Source: Ochrobactrum sp. CGA5
GTDB taxonomy: Bacteria; Pseudomonadota; Alphaproteobacteria; Rhizobiales; Rhizobiaceae
Assembly: GCF_006345815.1 (NCBI RefSeq)
Contig: NZ_VCIG01000004.1
Coordinates: forward strand, 62,001 to 126,000
DNA: 64,000 nt
Direction: 5' to 3'
Shown here piece after piece: positions 52,863 through 60,857 of this stretch. The stretch's first letter is position 1. Every line of letters begins with the position of its first letter. The position numbers and the translations under genes were made by a program. The notes beneath the pieces were generated by a model that was given only the letters and a program-made list of their open reading frames with translations, did not search any database and was not told the origin of the DNA.

Positions 52863-54242
52863 TTAATCATTCAAAGCCATGTCGGCAGTCCAGCCGCGCG
52901 TTTTGCCCGGATTGAGCAGGCCATATGGGTCGGCCAGCTTCTTGAAGTCGATCTGGACATCGTCGATTTCCTTCATGCCACCATCCTCGATGGTGTAGGC
53001 ATGGGGATCGTAAATGTCGCAACCGTCAACCTTCTCCAACTCCTTGATCAGGCGGTACATCTCGTCACGGCCTTCAAAGCGGACAAGCGGAAGCGCAAAA
53101 ATCTGCACTTCGCCTTCAAGGCGGGCCATTTCGTGATGCATATATTGCTTTTCGCCGTAGCGCTCGATCTGGCGTGTCACCACATCGACATCGAAAGGAC
53201 GCGGATAGGCGACCTGAAGATAGGTCCAGCCTTCCTCTGCTTTCAGCGCCTGCAAGGTTGTGTGGTTCCAACCGCATTCATAAGCGGGCTGCAGTCCGTT
53301 TTTATGCAGTTCATCCAGTGTCATGGCGAAGGAAACCTCGCCGGAAAATTCGTTGGCGAGCGCTTCGAAACGAGCCATTTCTTCCGGTGCGATCATGGCA
53401 AAAACCGCATCCTTGTCGGATGGGAACAGATCCCCGAACTTCGTGTAAAAGCGTGCAAAACGGCGATCAACCGTGGTTAGAAGATAGCAATCAAGATTGT
53501 CTTCCAGGGCCCTGAGACAGAAGTTGAGCGTTGCCTCGTAACTATCGAACAACGCTGCAGTATGTATCCAGTCAGTTGCCTTGGTGAGGCCGATCTCCAA
53601 TTCCAGAATAATGCCGTTGGTGCCATAGGCATGCTGGACTTTATGAATGTCACGTCCGGTCAATTCAATAATCTTCGGTTCCGGTTCGACAGTCAAAACC
53701 TTGACCGAATAGACATTGCCATCATCACGCAGCATGCCATGACGCAGCGAGCCGATGCCGCCTGAACCGCCTGAGAAAAAGCCGCCAATTGTGGCGATGC
53801 GGCGGGTCGAAGGATACATCAACAGTTCCTGACCTGTCTCGCGTACGGCATCGTCAAGGCGCGAAATGCGAGCACCGGCTTCAACGCGAACCTTGCCGGT
53901 TTCGATAGAAACGATACGGTCGATCTTGGTCATGTCCAGAATGATGCCGCCCTCGAGCGGAACGCACTGACCGTAATTGCCTGTGCCACCGCCACGAACG
54001 GTGATAGGAATACGCAATTTTGCGGCGGCCGCCGCTACACGACGAACTTCATCCTGATCTTTCGGGATGACGACGAGGTCGCCGACATAATGGCCGATAT
54101 CTTCGGTGAGGATCGGGCTGTACCAGAAATAATCGCGTGAACGCAGTTCGACTTGCTTCGGGTCGTCATAGATGCGGATTCCATCGATTTCGGCGCGGAA
54201 TGCGGCCCAGTCGTAAATGCGCTGCGAAGCGGCAGAATTCAT
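52863..54242 (-). CDS. FAD-linked oxidase (PCMH/GlcD-like)
   Basis: A 459-residue flavoprotein. ATG 54242 is used because GGGAGA precedes it; the frame extends 53 codons further without support. The PCMH FAD domain (about 50-230) has VRGGGTGNYGQCVPLEGG and GGFFSGGSGGIGSLRHG. The C-terminal part is variable. Relatives oxidise alpha-hydroxy acids, alditols or lactones. Its start overlaps the deaminase-like gene's stop by four bases. In this cluster it may oxidise a hydroxy acid released from ring opening. Confidence 0.85.
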   Translation of the reverse strand: MNSAASQRIYDWAAFRAEIDGIRIYDDPKQVELRSRDYFWYSPILTEDIGHYVGDLVVIPKDQDEVRRVAAAAAKLRIPITVRGGGTGNYGQCVPLEGGIILDMTKIDRIVSIETGKVRVEAGARISRLDDAVRETGQELLMYPSTRRIATIGGFFSGGSGGIGSLRHGMLRDDGNVYSVKVLTVEPEPKIIELTGRDIHKVQHAYGTNGIILELEIGLTKATDWIHTAALFDSYEATLNFCLRALEDNLDCYLLTTVDRRFARFYTKFGDLFPSDKDAVFAMIAPEEMARFEALANEFSGEVSFAMTLDELHKNGLQPAYECGWNHTTLQALKAEEGWTYLQVAYPRPFDVDVVTRQIERYGEKQYMHHEMARLEGEVQIFALPLVRFEGRDEMYRLIKELEKVDGCDIYDPHAYTIEDGGMKEIDDVQIDFKKLADPYGLLNPGKTRGWTADMALND

Positions 54243-55462
54243 GTGGTTCTCCCGTTGATTGGGCCCGTTGAGTTGGGTTGGGCAATGCCATTGCGCCAGA
54301 CGGTGCGGCGGGACTGCGGACGACTGATGAGATCGTTCAGGTCTACTGCGTCGTGCCAGACAAAACTGGCCGCGCCACCTGCCTGTGGCTGCTGCAAGCA
54401 TTTGTTGCCAATAAGGCGGGCGGGCAGAGTGGTGATACTGTCGAGCCAGTCCTGCGGTTCTAAATGGCAGACCGGTGCTGCGAGACGAAGAACAGCGAGC
54501 GGGTCATAATCACCATAAGGGTAAAATGCATCGCGGACATTGTCTGAACCGAGCATGACATCCATTCCCGCCTCGCGCGCCTCTTTAAGCGGCGCAACAC
54601 CGCGTAAGCGCGGAGACTTTCCGCCGATCCTATCTTGCAGATAGAGATTTGTGGTGGGCAGCGAAACGAGTGCCGTGCCTGCATCTGCGGCAGCGCCAAG
54701 GATACGCTGCAGTTCGTCCGGTTCGCGCAGCGACAGCGAACAGGCATGACCACACAATACGCGACCACTCATGCTATGGCGTTTGGTTGCCGATACGATA
54801 AGCGAAAACCCGTCTGCATCGAAATCCAGACCCTCATCGACATGGAAATCGAGCGTGAGATCATGTCGTACGGCGAGGCGGAACATCTCTTCGATTTTGG
54901 CTTCGAGATCGACGTTGCGATAGAAAAATGCACCGAACACGCCGCCATCTTTCGCGACATGGGCGGCGATTTGCGAGCCCACGTCCAGCACGAGATCGCC
55001 GTGGACAAGTGCCGCCAACTGAAGGTCGATCCGGCCGTTCCATTCCTCGCGCAATTCGTTCAGAACGGGCCACGCAATGGGGATTTCCGGTGTTGTCCAG
55101 TCAACGTGGCTGCGCATTGCGCCGACACCTTGTTCAAACGCAGCCTCAAGACCTTTGCTCGCGCGGGCACGGATATCTTCCGCGCTCCAATTCGTGCGGT
55201 CAGTTGACATCAGGTCTATAGCGTCGAAAAGGCAATTCACTCTGGCGCTGCCATTTTCTGCAATACGCTGGATCGTGAACGTCTTGTCGAGGTGAACATG
55301 GATATCCGCAAAGAGCGGGGTGACAAGGCCGCCACGCACTGATTGTGTCGGCACAAGAGCGGCAATGCGATCACCTTCGATCTGGATGTCGTAATGTCCG
55401 GAAAGTCCGGCTATGGCGACGCCAGTCAGCATGTTAGCGCTCACGACGGATTTCGCTTTCAT
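54239..55462 (-). CDS. Cytosine-deaminase-like amidohydrolase
   Basis: A 407-residue metal-dependent hydrolase related to CodA. Metal ligands are in FADIHVHLDKTF (His-x-His), DFHVDEGLD, CGHACSL and GSDNVRDAFYPYGDYDPL (Asp). The start at ATG 55462 keeps the N-terminal beta strand VVSANMLTG; an ATG at 55432, directly after the permease stop, is an alternative. Family members deaminate cytosine, isocytosine or triazines or open cyclic ureides. With creatininase and RutR-like genes nearby, a pyrimidine- or imidazole-like ring is a fair guess. Confidence 0.85.
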   Translation of the reverse strand: MKAKSVVSANMLTGVAIAGLSGHYDIQIEGDRIAALVPTQSVRGGLVTPLFADIHVHLDKTFTIQRIAENGSARVNCLFDAIDLMSTDRTNWSAEDIRARASKGLEAAFEQGVGAMRSHVDWTTPEIPIAWPVLNELREEWNGRIDLQLAALVHGDLVLDVGSQIAAHVAKDGGVFGAFFYRNVDLEAKIEEMFRLAVRHDLTLDFHVDEGLDFDADGFSLIVSATKRHSMSGRVLCGHACSLSLREPDELQRILGAAADAGTALVSLPTTNLYLQDRIGGKSPRLRGVAPLKEAREAGMDVMLGSDNVRDAFYPYGDYDPLAVLRLAAPVCHLEPQDWLDSITTLPARLIGNKCLQQPQAGGAASFVWHDAVDLNDLISRPQSRRTVWRNGIAQPNSTGPINGRTT

Positions 55463-56282
55463 GCCAGCGCCCGAGGACAAGGCGCGAAAGCCAGCTTGTG
55501 ATGAGGAAGATTACGATGCCGAGTAGCGACACAAGGAAAAGTGCCGCAAACATACGGGGAATTTCGTTGCGAAAGCTCGATTCCAGAATACGCGAGGCAA
55601 GACCTGTGCTCTGACCTGCCGTACCAGCAACGAACTCAGCCACAACTGCACCGATCAGTGACAGGCCGCCAGCGATTTTCAACGCGGCCATGAAATATGG
55701 CAATGCACTTGGTGCCAGCAGGTAACGCAGGCGCTGCCATGGAGACGCACGGTAGAGTTTGAACAGATCGCGCAAATTGTGGTCGGCGCTGCGCAATCCA
55801 ATCACCGTGTTGGAAAGGATCGGGAAGAAGGCCACGATCCAAGCGCAGATCAACAGAGCCGAAAACGTATCGCGCACGTAGATTAGGATGAGCGGTGCAA
55901 TAGCGATGACCGGCGTGACCTGAAGGATAACGGCAAAGGGAAAGAACGCCATTTCGATCGGACGTGACAGGGCGAAGATCATTCCAAGCAGAACGCCGCC
56001 AATGATGGCGCAGGCGAGCGAGATCAACGTCAGCTTGACGGTGAACCACATGGAAGTCATCAGGGATGGACCATCCTTGAAAAGCGTTTCGGCGACCAGC
56101 GAGGGGGCGGGGATCAAGTAATGCGGCACCTGATAGTAACGGACGAGGCCTTCCCATAAACCGAGTGCGATGATGATTGCCAGTGTCGGCATGGCGATGC
56201 GCAAGGTGCGCTCGCGCCGCGCAAGGCGATCCTGTTCGGAATTGAGAACTGGCAGTTTGTTTTGCATCTGGTTCATTTGCAT
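55434..56282 (-). CDS. SsuC/ThiX-type ABC permease
   Basis: A 282-residue permease with six helices and a typical cytoplasmic loop DLFKLYRASPWQRLRYLLAP (about 160-179). It pairs with the ATPase four bases upstream and the NMT1 receptor at 51837. The last ten codons overlap the amidohydrolase start chosen here. Confidence 0.9.
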   Translation of the reverse strand: MQMNQMQNKLPVLNSEQDRLARRERTLRIAMPTLAIIIALGLWEGLVRYYQVPHYLIPAPSLVAETLFKDGPSLMTSMWFTVKLTLISLACAIIGGVLLGMIFALSRPIEMAFFPFAVILQVTPVIAIAPLILIYVRDTFSALLICAWIVAFFPILSNTVIGLRSADHNLRDLFKLYRASPWQRLRYLLAPSALPYFMAALKIAGGLSLIGAVVAEFVAGTAGQSTGLASRILESSFRNEIPRMFAALFLVSLLGIVIFLITSWLSRLVLGRWHESEIRRER

Positions 56283-56286
56283 GTCC

Positions 56287-57096
56287 TCAGTGATCTATGT
56301 CTTCAGAGGAAAGCGTCGCGGTCAGCGCATCGGAAACCTTGGCGCAATATTTCGCATATGCATCTGTCGTGCGGTAATTCTCAGCGCGGGGATAGGACCC
56401 GATAATCGGTAGGTCGGCAACCACCCGGCCCGGTCGCGCCGCCATGACGATGACGCGGTTCGACAGATAGACAGACTCGTAAACGCTGTGGGTGACAAAG
56501 ATCACGGTCAGGCCGTGTTCTTGCCAAAGACGCAGCACATCATTGTTGAGCTTGAAGCGCGTCATTTCATCGAGCGCTGCAAAAGGTTCATCCATCAAGA
56601 GAAGACGAGGACGCGTAACCAGCGCGCGGGCGATGGAAACGCGCATTTTCATGCCGCCTGAGAGTTCGCGCGGAAAAGCCTTGGCAAAGCGTGACAAGCC
56701 AACCTGTGCAAGAGCTTCTTCAACACGCGGGGTAGCTCCCTTGCGCGAGATACCGGTAAGGCGCAGCGGCAGATAGACATTCTCGAAAACGCTGGCCCAG
56801 GGCATCAGAGTCGGCTCCTGAAAAACGAAGCCGATGTCCTGAGCGCCTATAGGCCCCTTGCCGGGAGCATGGCCATTAACGCGAATATCGCCAGCGGAAA
56901 TCGATTCCAGACCGGCAATCATGCGCAGTGCGGTGCTCTTGCCGCAGCCCGACGGACCAAGGAAGCTGACGAACTGGCCGTGCTCAATCTTGAGCGACAT
57001 GTCGCTCACGGCCATCACACCAGTACCGTATTGCTTGTAGACGCCGTCTATCTCGATCAGAGAGGGTTGAGTTTGCGAGTTGGGGGCCACGCTCAT
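56287..57096 (-). CDS. SsuB/TauB-type ABC ATPase
   Basis: A 269-residue ATPase starting at ATG 57096, five bases after the creatininase stop, with TAAGGAA before it. Walker A GPSGCGKST, Q-loop FVFQEPTLMPW, signature LSGGMKMRVSIARAL and Walker B LLLMDEPFAALDEMTR are intact. The EPTLMPW variant is common in nitrate/sulfonate/taurine/NMT1 importers, which fits the receptor type. Confidence 0.92.
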   Translation of the reverse strand: MSVAPNSQTQPSLIEIDGVYKQYGTGVMAVSDMSLKIEHGQFVSFLGPSGCGKSTALRMIAGLESISAGDIRVNGHAPGKGPIGAQDIGFVFQEPTLMPWASVFENVYLPLRLTGISRKGATPRVEEALAQVGLSRFAKAFPRELSGGMKMRVSIARALVTRPRLLLMDEPFAALDEMTRFKLNNDVLRLWQEHGLTVIFVTHSVYESVYLSNRVIVMAARPGRVVADLPIIGSYPRAENYRTTDAYAKYCAKVSDALTATLSSEDIDH

Positions 57097-57100
57097 TTCC

Positions 57101-57901
57101 TTACCAAGCCGGTGGATTGTCGAGCCAGGAAAGCGGTGCTCGTTCGATTTCCTCAAGAACCTCGACCAACCGCTCTGCAGCAAAATTGATGGTCGCACGG
57201 CCCTTTTCCGCAGTTGCGAGCGTTGCATCGCCAGCAGCGCCATAGGGATTAATGTCTTGAATCTGCCAGGCAGGCTTCGCACCGCCGCTCAATGAAAGAT
57301 GCTTGAAGTCGCTTGCAAAAATTTCCGTAAGGGTACGAAAATCCTGTGTTTTGGACATATCAACCAGATCGGGATGCATTTCCAGCATCACTGAGGTTTC
57401 CATGTCACCTGCATGAATGCCGTGCTGTGCGTCGTGGTCGCTGTAGACCCCTTCCGGCATTCCCAAGCCGAACCAGTTGATGCTCACGACCATCATATTG
57501 TGGCGAACACGAAGCTCTCGCGCCACAATATCCATGACACTGATCTGGCCGCCATGACTGTTGAGAAACGCCATCTTGCGAACACCGCTTGCCGCCACGC
57601 AGCCGCCGATCTCACACCACATGCGAATGATTGTCTCTGCAGAGAATGTCAGCGTACCGGGATAAAGGCTATGCTCGTTGCTTTTGCCTATAGCCTGCGT
57701 CGGCAGGAAAAGCGCGTGGCTTGTCGCGGGCAAGCGGGCGATCGTTTCCTTGACCATGCCGTCGACAATGGCGGCATCAACTGCCAGCGGCAGGTGAGGC
57801 CCGTGCTGTTCGATTGCGCCAACGGGCAGAACTGCCACGAGCTTTTCACGCTCAAGGCGGGAGAATGCCTCGCTCGTATAATCGGACCAATATCGTTTCA
57901 A
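57101..57901 (-). CDS. Creatininase family amidohydrolase
   Basis: A 266-residue enzyme. Metal ligands lie in GAIEQHGPHLPLAVDAAI (Glu, His, Asp, about 28-45), LNSHGGQISVM (His) and HAGDMETSVMLEMHP (Glu). The family includes creatinine amidohydrolase, FAPy deformylase ArfB and mycofactocin MftE, so the exact reaction is open. It is the first gene of the minus-strand ABC operon, and an interspersed repeat sits between its start and the palindromic operator. The neighbouring deaminase-like enzyme suggests stepwise hydrolysis of a small N-heterocycle. Confidence 0.87.
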   Translation of the reverse strand: MKRYWSDYTSEAFSRLEREKLVAVLPVGAIEQHGPHLPLAVDAAIVDGMVKETIARLPATSHALFLPTQAIGKSNEHSLYPGTLTFSAETIIRMWCEIGGCVAASGVRKMAFLNSHGGQISVMDIVARELRVRHNMMVVSINWFGLGMPEGVYSDHDAQHGIHAGDMETSVMLEMHPDLVDMSKTQDFRTLTEIFASDFKHLSLSGGAKPAWQIQDINPYGAAGDATLATAEKGRATINFAAERLVEVLEEIERAPLSWLDNPPAW

Positions 57902-57934
57902 GATTGCAACTCCTACACGCTCGGGCCAAGGGCG

Positions 57935-58008
57935 TTAGAGCGCATCCCGAAAAGTGTGAAACGGCCTTCGGAACAAGATGCGCGTCAAACCAAACTTAGC
58001 GCATCCTA
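57935..58008. repeat. Interspersed repeat of rhizobial type
   Basis: GCGCATCCCGAAAAGTGTGA followed by GGCCTTCGGAACAAGATGCG matches from memory a very abundant intergenic element of Brucella, Ochrobactrum and Rhizobium. The ends GCGCATC (57940-57946) and GATGCGC (57977-57983) are inverted repeats, and GCGCATCC recurs at about 58000. It lies within the divergent promoter region of the creatininase operon. Confidence 0.65.
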
Positions 58009-58018
58009 CTAAACAATC

Positions 58019-58032
58019 TGACCGATCGGTCA
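58019..58032. promoter_or_regulatory. Perfect palindromic operator, likely RutR-like site
   Basis: TGACCGATCGGTCA is a perfect 14-bp palindrome midway between the divergent starts at 57901 and 58147. RutR of E. coli binds TGACC-type half sites of the same geometry, and a RutR-like gene ends the operon at 51156. The link is inference. Confidence 0.65.
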
Positions 58033-58146
58033 AACTAAATGTTTTAAATATTCAAATTGCGTGCAATTAAGGTGTGAATCCGTGGCTAATTGGTCACGTG
58101 ACGGGCCGCGACAGGTTTATGATGTGCGGAAATTTCTGGAGGTCCT

Positions 58147-59379
58147 ATGGACGATAGATGCATTATCATTGGAGCTGGTCATGCTGGCTCGCAGGCCGCG
58201 ATCAGCCTTCGACAGGAAGGCTATGCAGGCGAAATCATTCTCATCAACGACGAAACCGATATTCCCTACCATAAGCCACCGCTGTCCAAGTCCTATCTGA
58301 AAGCGCCCGAAGGTGGAGGATTGGTTCTGCGTCCAGAGTCGGCCTACCGCGACAATAATATCGAGATGATGTTTGGCCGTCGCGTCGATGACGTATCTCT
58401 TGCAGACAAGACGGTCACGCTCGATGACGGGCAGGCCCTGGGTTGGTCCGAATTGATCTTCGCGACCGGTGCGCGTGCCCGCATTCCCGATGTGCCGGGT
58501 ATCGAGCTTGACGGTGTTTTCACGCTGCGCCGGATGGAAGATGCACGCCGTATCGCGGCGGCGATGCCCAATGTTGAGAATGTGGTTATTATCGGCGGCG
58601 GCTTCATCGGCCTCGAAATGGCTCATAGCGCAATCGCGCTTGGCAAAAAGACAGTTCTGATCGAGGCTGCGCCTCGCGTACTGGGGCGCTCGGTGGCAAC
58701 GCATATCTCCGCCCATGTGGAAGCGCGCAGCCGCGCCGCCAGTATCACGGTTTTGACCAATCTCGGCGTGATGGCGATTGAGGGTGAGAATGGCCGCGTG
58801 ACAGGCGTTAAAGCTGCGGACGGAACCATCTTCTCGGCGGATATGGTTGTGATCGGTACGGGCGCGGTGCCAAACGTGGAACTTGCAGTAACGGCCGGGC
58901 TTGCAATCGACAACGGCATTGTAGTGGATGAGAATCTGTGCACGTCCGCGAGCCATGTCTACGCAATTGGCGATTGCGTGAGCTACGATCATTTTCACGC
59001 CGGCCGTCGGGTGCGGCTTGAATCGGTGCAGAATGCTACAGACCAGGCAAAGCATGTGGCGCGGACTATTGTCGGACGCGAATCGCCGTTTCGGGAAGTA
59101 GCCTGGTTCTGGTCCGATCAGGGCGATATGAAGTTGCAGACCGCAGGCCTATCCTTCGATGCTGATCTGCATGTGCTTTCCGGGAACCCGGAAGAAAATG
59201 CGTTCTCCATCTTTCATTTCGCCGGTGACAGGCTTGTGGCTGTCGATTCCATCAATCGCCCAGCGGATCATATGATCGCGCGCCGCCTGCTGGCGGCAGG
59301 GATCAATCCGACTGAGGCTGATATTGCCGCCGGGGCAGCACGGCTGAAAGAAATGTTGGCTGCTGCGCCGAAAACTTGA
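58147..59379 (+). CDS. FAD-dependent ferredoxin/rubredoxin reductase-like protein
   Basis: A 410-residue flavoprotein of the Rieske-dioxygenase reductase (ThcD/PdR) class. GGAGG precedes the start. FAD motif GAGHAGSQAA (residues 8-17), PYHKPPLSKSYL, NAD motif GGGFIGLEMA (about 143-152) and YAIGDC (about 274-279) are intact; a C-terminal reductase domain ends the protein. Such enzymes pass electrons from NADH to a ferredoxin that feeds an oxygenase or P450. No ferredoxin or oxygenase gene lies within the window's cluster, which is odd. It is cotranscribed with a Rid gene and divergent from the creatininase operon. Confidence 0.88.
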   Translation: MDDRCIIIGAGHAGSQAAISLRQEGYAGEIILINDETDIPYHKPPLSKSYLKAPEGGGLVLRPESAYRDNNIEMMFGRRVDDVSLADKTVTLDDGQALGWSELIFATGARARIPDVPGIELDGVFTLRRMEDARRIAAAMPNVENVVIIGGGFIGLEMAHSAIALGKKTVLIEAAPRVLGRSVATHISAHVEARSRAASITVLTNLGVMAIEGENGRVTGVKAADGTIFSADMVVIGTGAVPNVELAVTAGLAIDNGIVVDENLCTSASHVYAIGDCVSYDHFHAGRRVRLESVQNATDQAKHVARTIVGRESPFREVAWFWSDQGDMKLQTAGLSFDADLHVLSGNPEENAFSIFHFAGDRLVAVDSINRPADHMIARRLLAAGINPTEADIAAGAARLKEMLAAAPKT

Positions 59380-59388
59380 GGATATACG

Positions 59389-59778
59389 ATGAGCGCTTTG
59401 AAACATCTGCTGCCGCAGGATATGGCGGCTCCCTTTGCCGCCTATAGCCATGGTGTGAAAGTAAAGACTGGCGCGGAAATGATCTTCTGCTCCGGCCAGC
59501 TGGGTATCGCGCCGGATGGCAATGTTCCTCAGGATGCGGGGGCGCAGGCGGAGCTTTGCTTTGAGAATATCCGGCGTATCCTGCGTGACGGCGGCATGGA
59601 CCTTGCCGATGTAGTGCGCATCAACGCCTACGTGACGGATCGCGCTTACATGCGGCCATATATGGACGTGCGCGACAGGCTGTTTCCCGAGCCAGCGCCC
59701 GCTTCCACGCTGATGATCGTCTCCGGTTTCACGCGCGAGGAATTCAAGGTCGAGATCGAGGTCGCCGCCGCGCGGTAA
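59389..59778 (+). CDS. Rid-family protein lacking the catalytic arginine
   Basis: A 129-residue YjgF-type protein. The trimer-fold segments IFCSGQLGIAPDGNVPQDAG and DVVRINAYVTDRAYMRPYMD are clear. By eye, the position of the catalytic Arg (ARLPKD in E. coli RidA) reads SGFTREE, with Phe or Gly in place of Arg, so enamine deaminase activity is doubtful; this fits Rid subfamilies other than RidA. It starts nine bases after the flavoprotein stop and is followed by a terminator. Its partner operon degrades N-rich compounds, so a role with an imine, carbamate or aminoacrylate is likely. Confidence 0.85.
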   Translation: MSALKHLLPQDMAAPFAAYSHGVKVKTGAEMIFCSGQLGIAPDGNVPQDAGAQAELCFENIRRILRDGGMDLADVVRINAYVTDRAYMRPYMDVRDRLFPEPAPASTLMIVSGFTREEFKVEIEVAAAR

Positions 59779-59788
59779 TCTCCAAACG

Positions 59789-59826
59789 AAAACACCCGCC
59801 GCGGGAGGAAGCGGCGGGTGTTTTAT
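59789..59826. terminator. Rho-independent terminator
   Basis: ACACCCGCCGC (59792-59802) pairs with GCGGCGGGTGT (59811-59821), flanked by AAA and TTTT. It ends the flavoprotein-Rid operon and may also stop transcription from the DUF1127 gene. Confidence 0.92.
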
Positions 59827-59981
59827 GGGGAAGACCGGACTGGGAGGAGGGTATCCGGTCTTGAATCACCGAGGGAATGGGAGGAGGAGAAAGCCCCCGG
59901 TGATATTCTTGAAACTGTAGGACCGCGCAATTCTGGGGTTTCGCGATCCTTGAAGAAGGCGGATGCCTTCCGGCGGCGCTA

Positions 59982-60128
59982 TTAGCGAGCAGCGGCCTTG
60001 CGGGCGACGAACGGAATTTCCGAAGGCAGGATGCCGAGGTCGTTCAGTTCACGTGGGCTCAGACGGCTCAGCTCGTTTACGGTGTTACGGTAACGGCGCC
60101 AGTTGTTGTACGAGCGGATCAGGTTCAT
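59982..60128 (-). CDS. DUF1127 (YjiS-like) small protein
   Basis: A 48-residue basic protein starts at the ATG complementing 60126-60128, with AGGTGAG eight bases upstream, and ends at the TAA complementing 59982-59984. The sequence opens MNLIRSYNNWRRYRNTVNEL and contains the DUF1127 hook LSPRELNDLGI followed by a basic tail. In alphaproteobacteria small Arg-rich DUF1127 proteins bind RNA and affect sRNA turnover, phosphate and carbon metabolism; whether this one does is not known. It is too short for common gene-length cutoffs and is easily missed. It is a single-gene unit. Confidence 0.85.
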   Translation of the reverse strand: MNLIRSYNNWRRYRNTVNELSRLSPRELNDLGILPSEIPFVARKAAAR

Positions 60129-60630
60129 TTCTCTCACCTAGTAAAATCTTATCTCTTTGTTGCAAACAGCATATAGGCTCGAAGCATTTCGAATTGGAGA
60201 GACAGATTTGCATAGCTGCAATGCGTTAAAGCTTGTCAGTTGCACGTCTTTTGCGCAGCTTGGTCATCATGCGATCACAATCTGATGCCCTGTTAGGCAA
60301 ATCGGCTGATTTCAGGCCGCTTGGGAAGCTAACTGGTTAAAACTTCATTAAAATTTAACCGATCGGAAAATAGGTCCACAGAATGGGCCGCAGAGCGGTC
60401 GCGTCCTCGGCTTCGGTTGCCGATAAATGCTCGTCTCCTCTATGCCGCAATAAGCATGTATAATGAAGTATAAGTCAGAGCCTTCTGTCTTCCTTAATTT
60501 TTGTCGCAAAAGTCCGGGAAATCGTCGGTTAGAGACAACAATTCTGCATGACTCCTAAAGCGGATTGAGCTAAGTCAATCATGTCGTGTGCAAGAGTGTT
60601 GCGTTTAAACAAAACAAGCTTGCACTGTTT
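60129..60630. other. Intergenic region upstream of the glycine riboswitch
   Basis: No coding sequence is seen in 500 bases. The region must hold the DUF1127 promoter (minus strand) and the gcv promoter (plus strand). A run of A/T-rich sequence at 60300-60375 and 60455-60510 is notable; no repeat or tRNA is present. Confidence 0.45.
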
Positions 60631-60808
60631 GTCTGCGGGAGAGAGCTGACGCAAGTTGGCCACCGAAGGGGAAATCGCCCGAAATCTCTCAGGTACCATG
60701 AACCGCAGACAGGTAAGGCAACTCTGGAAAGTCAGGGGAAACCCTGCGCCGAAGGTGTAAGTATGGCTTTATAGCCATGCGAGTCTCTCAGGCCTGAGAC
60801 AGAGGGGC
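60631..60808 (+). ncRNA. Tandem glycine riboswitch (gcvT element)
   Basis: Two glycine aptamers lie in series. Aptamer 1 (60631-60710) is closed by GTCTGCGG with CCGCAGAC and holds GCCACCGAAGGGG and AATCTCTCAGGTACC. Aptamer 2 (about 60720-60808) is closed by ACTCTG with CAGAGGG and holds CGCCGAAGGTGTAAG and GTCTCTCAGGCCTGAGACAG. The short linker between them is typical. Glycine binding is expected to turn on gcvTHP. The start codon of gcvT lies 50 bases downstream. Confidence 0.95.
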
Positions 60809-60857
60809 ACGAAGCAGCCGCATTTTGCGGAGGTACACGTGCGACTCTGGAGTTGTT

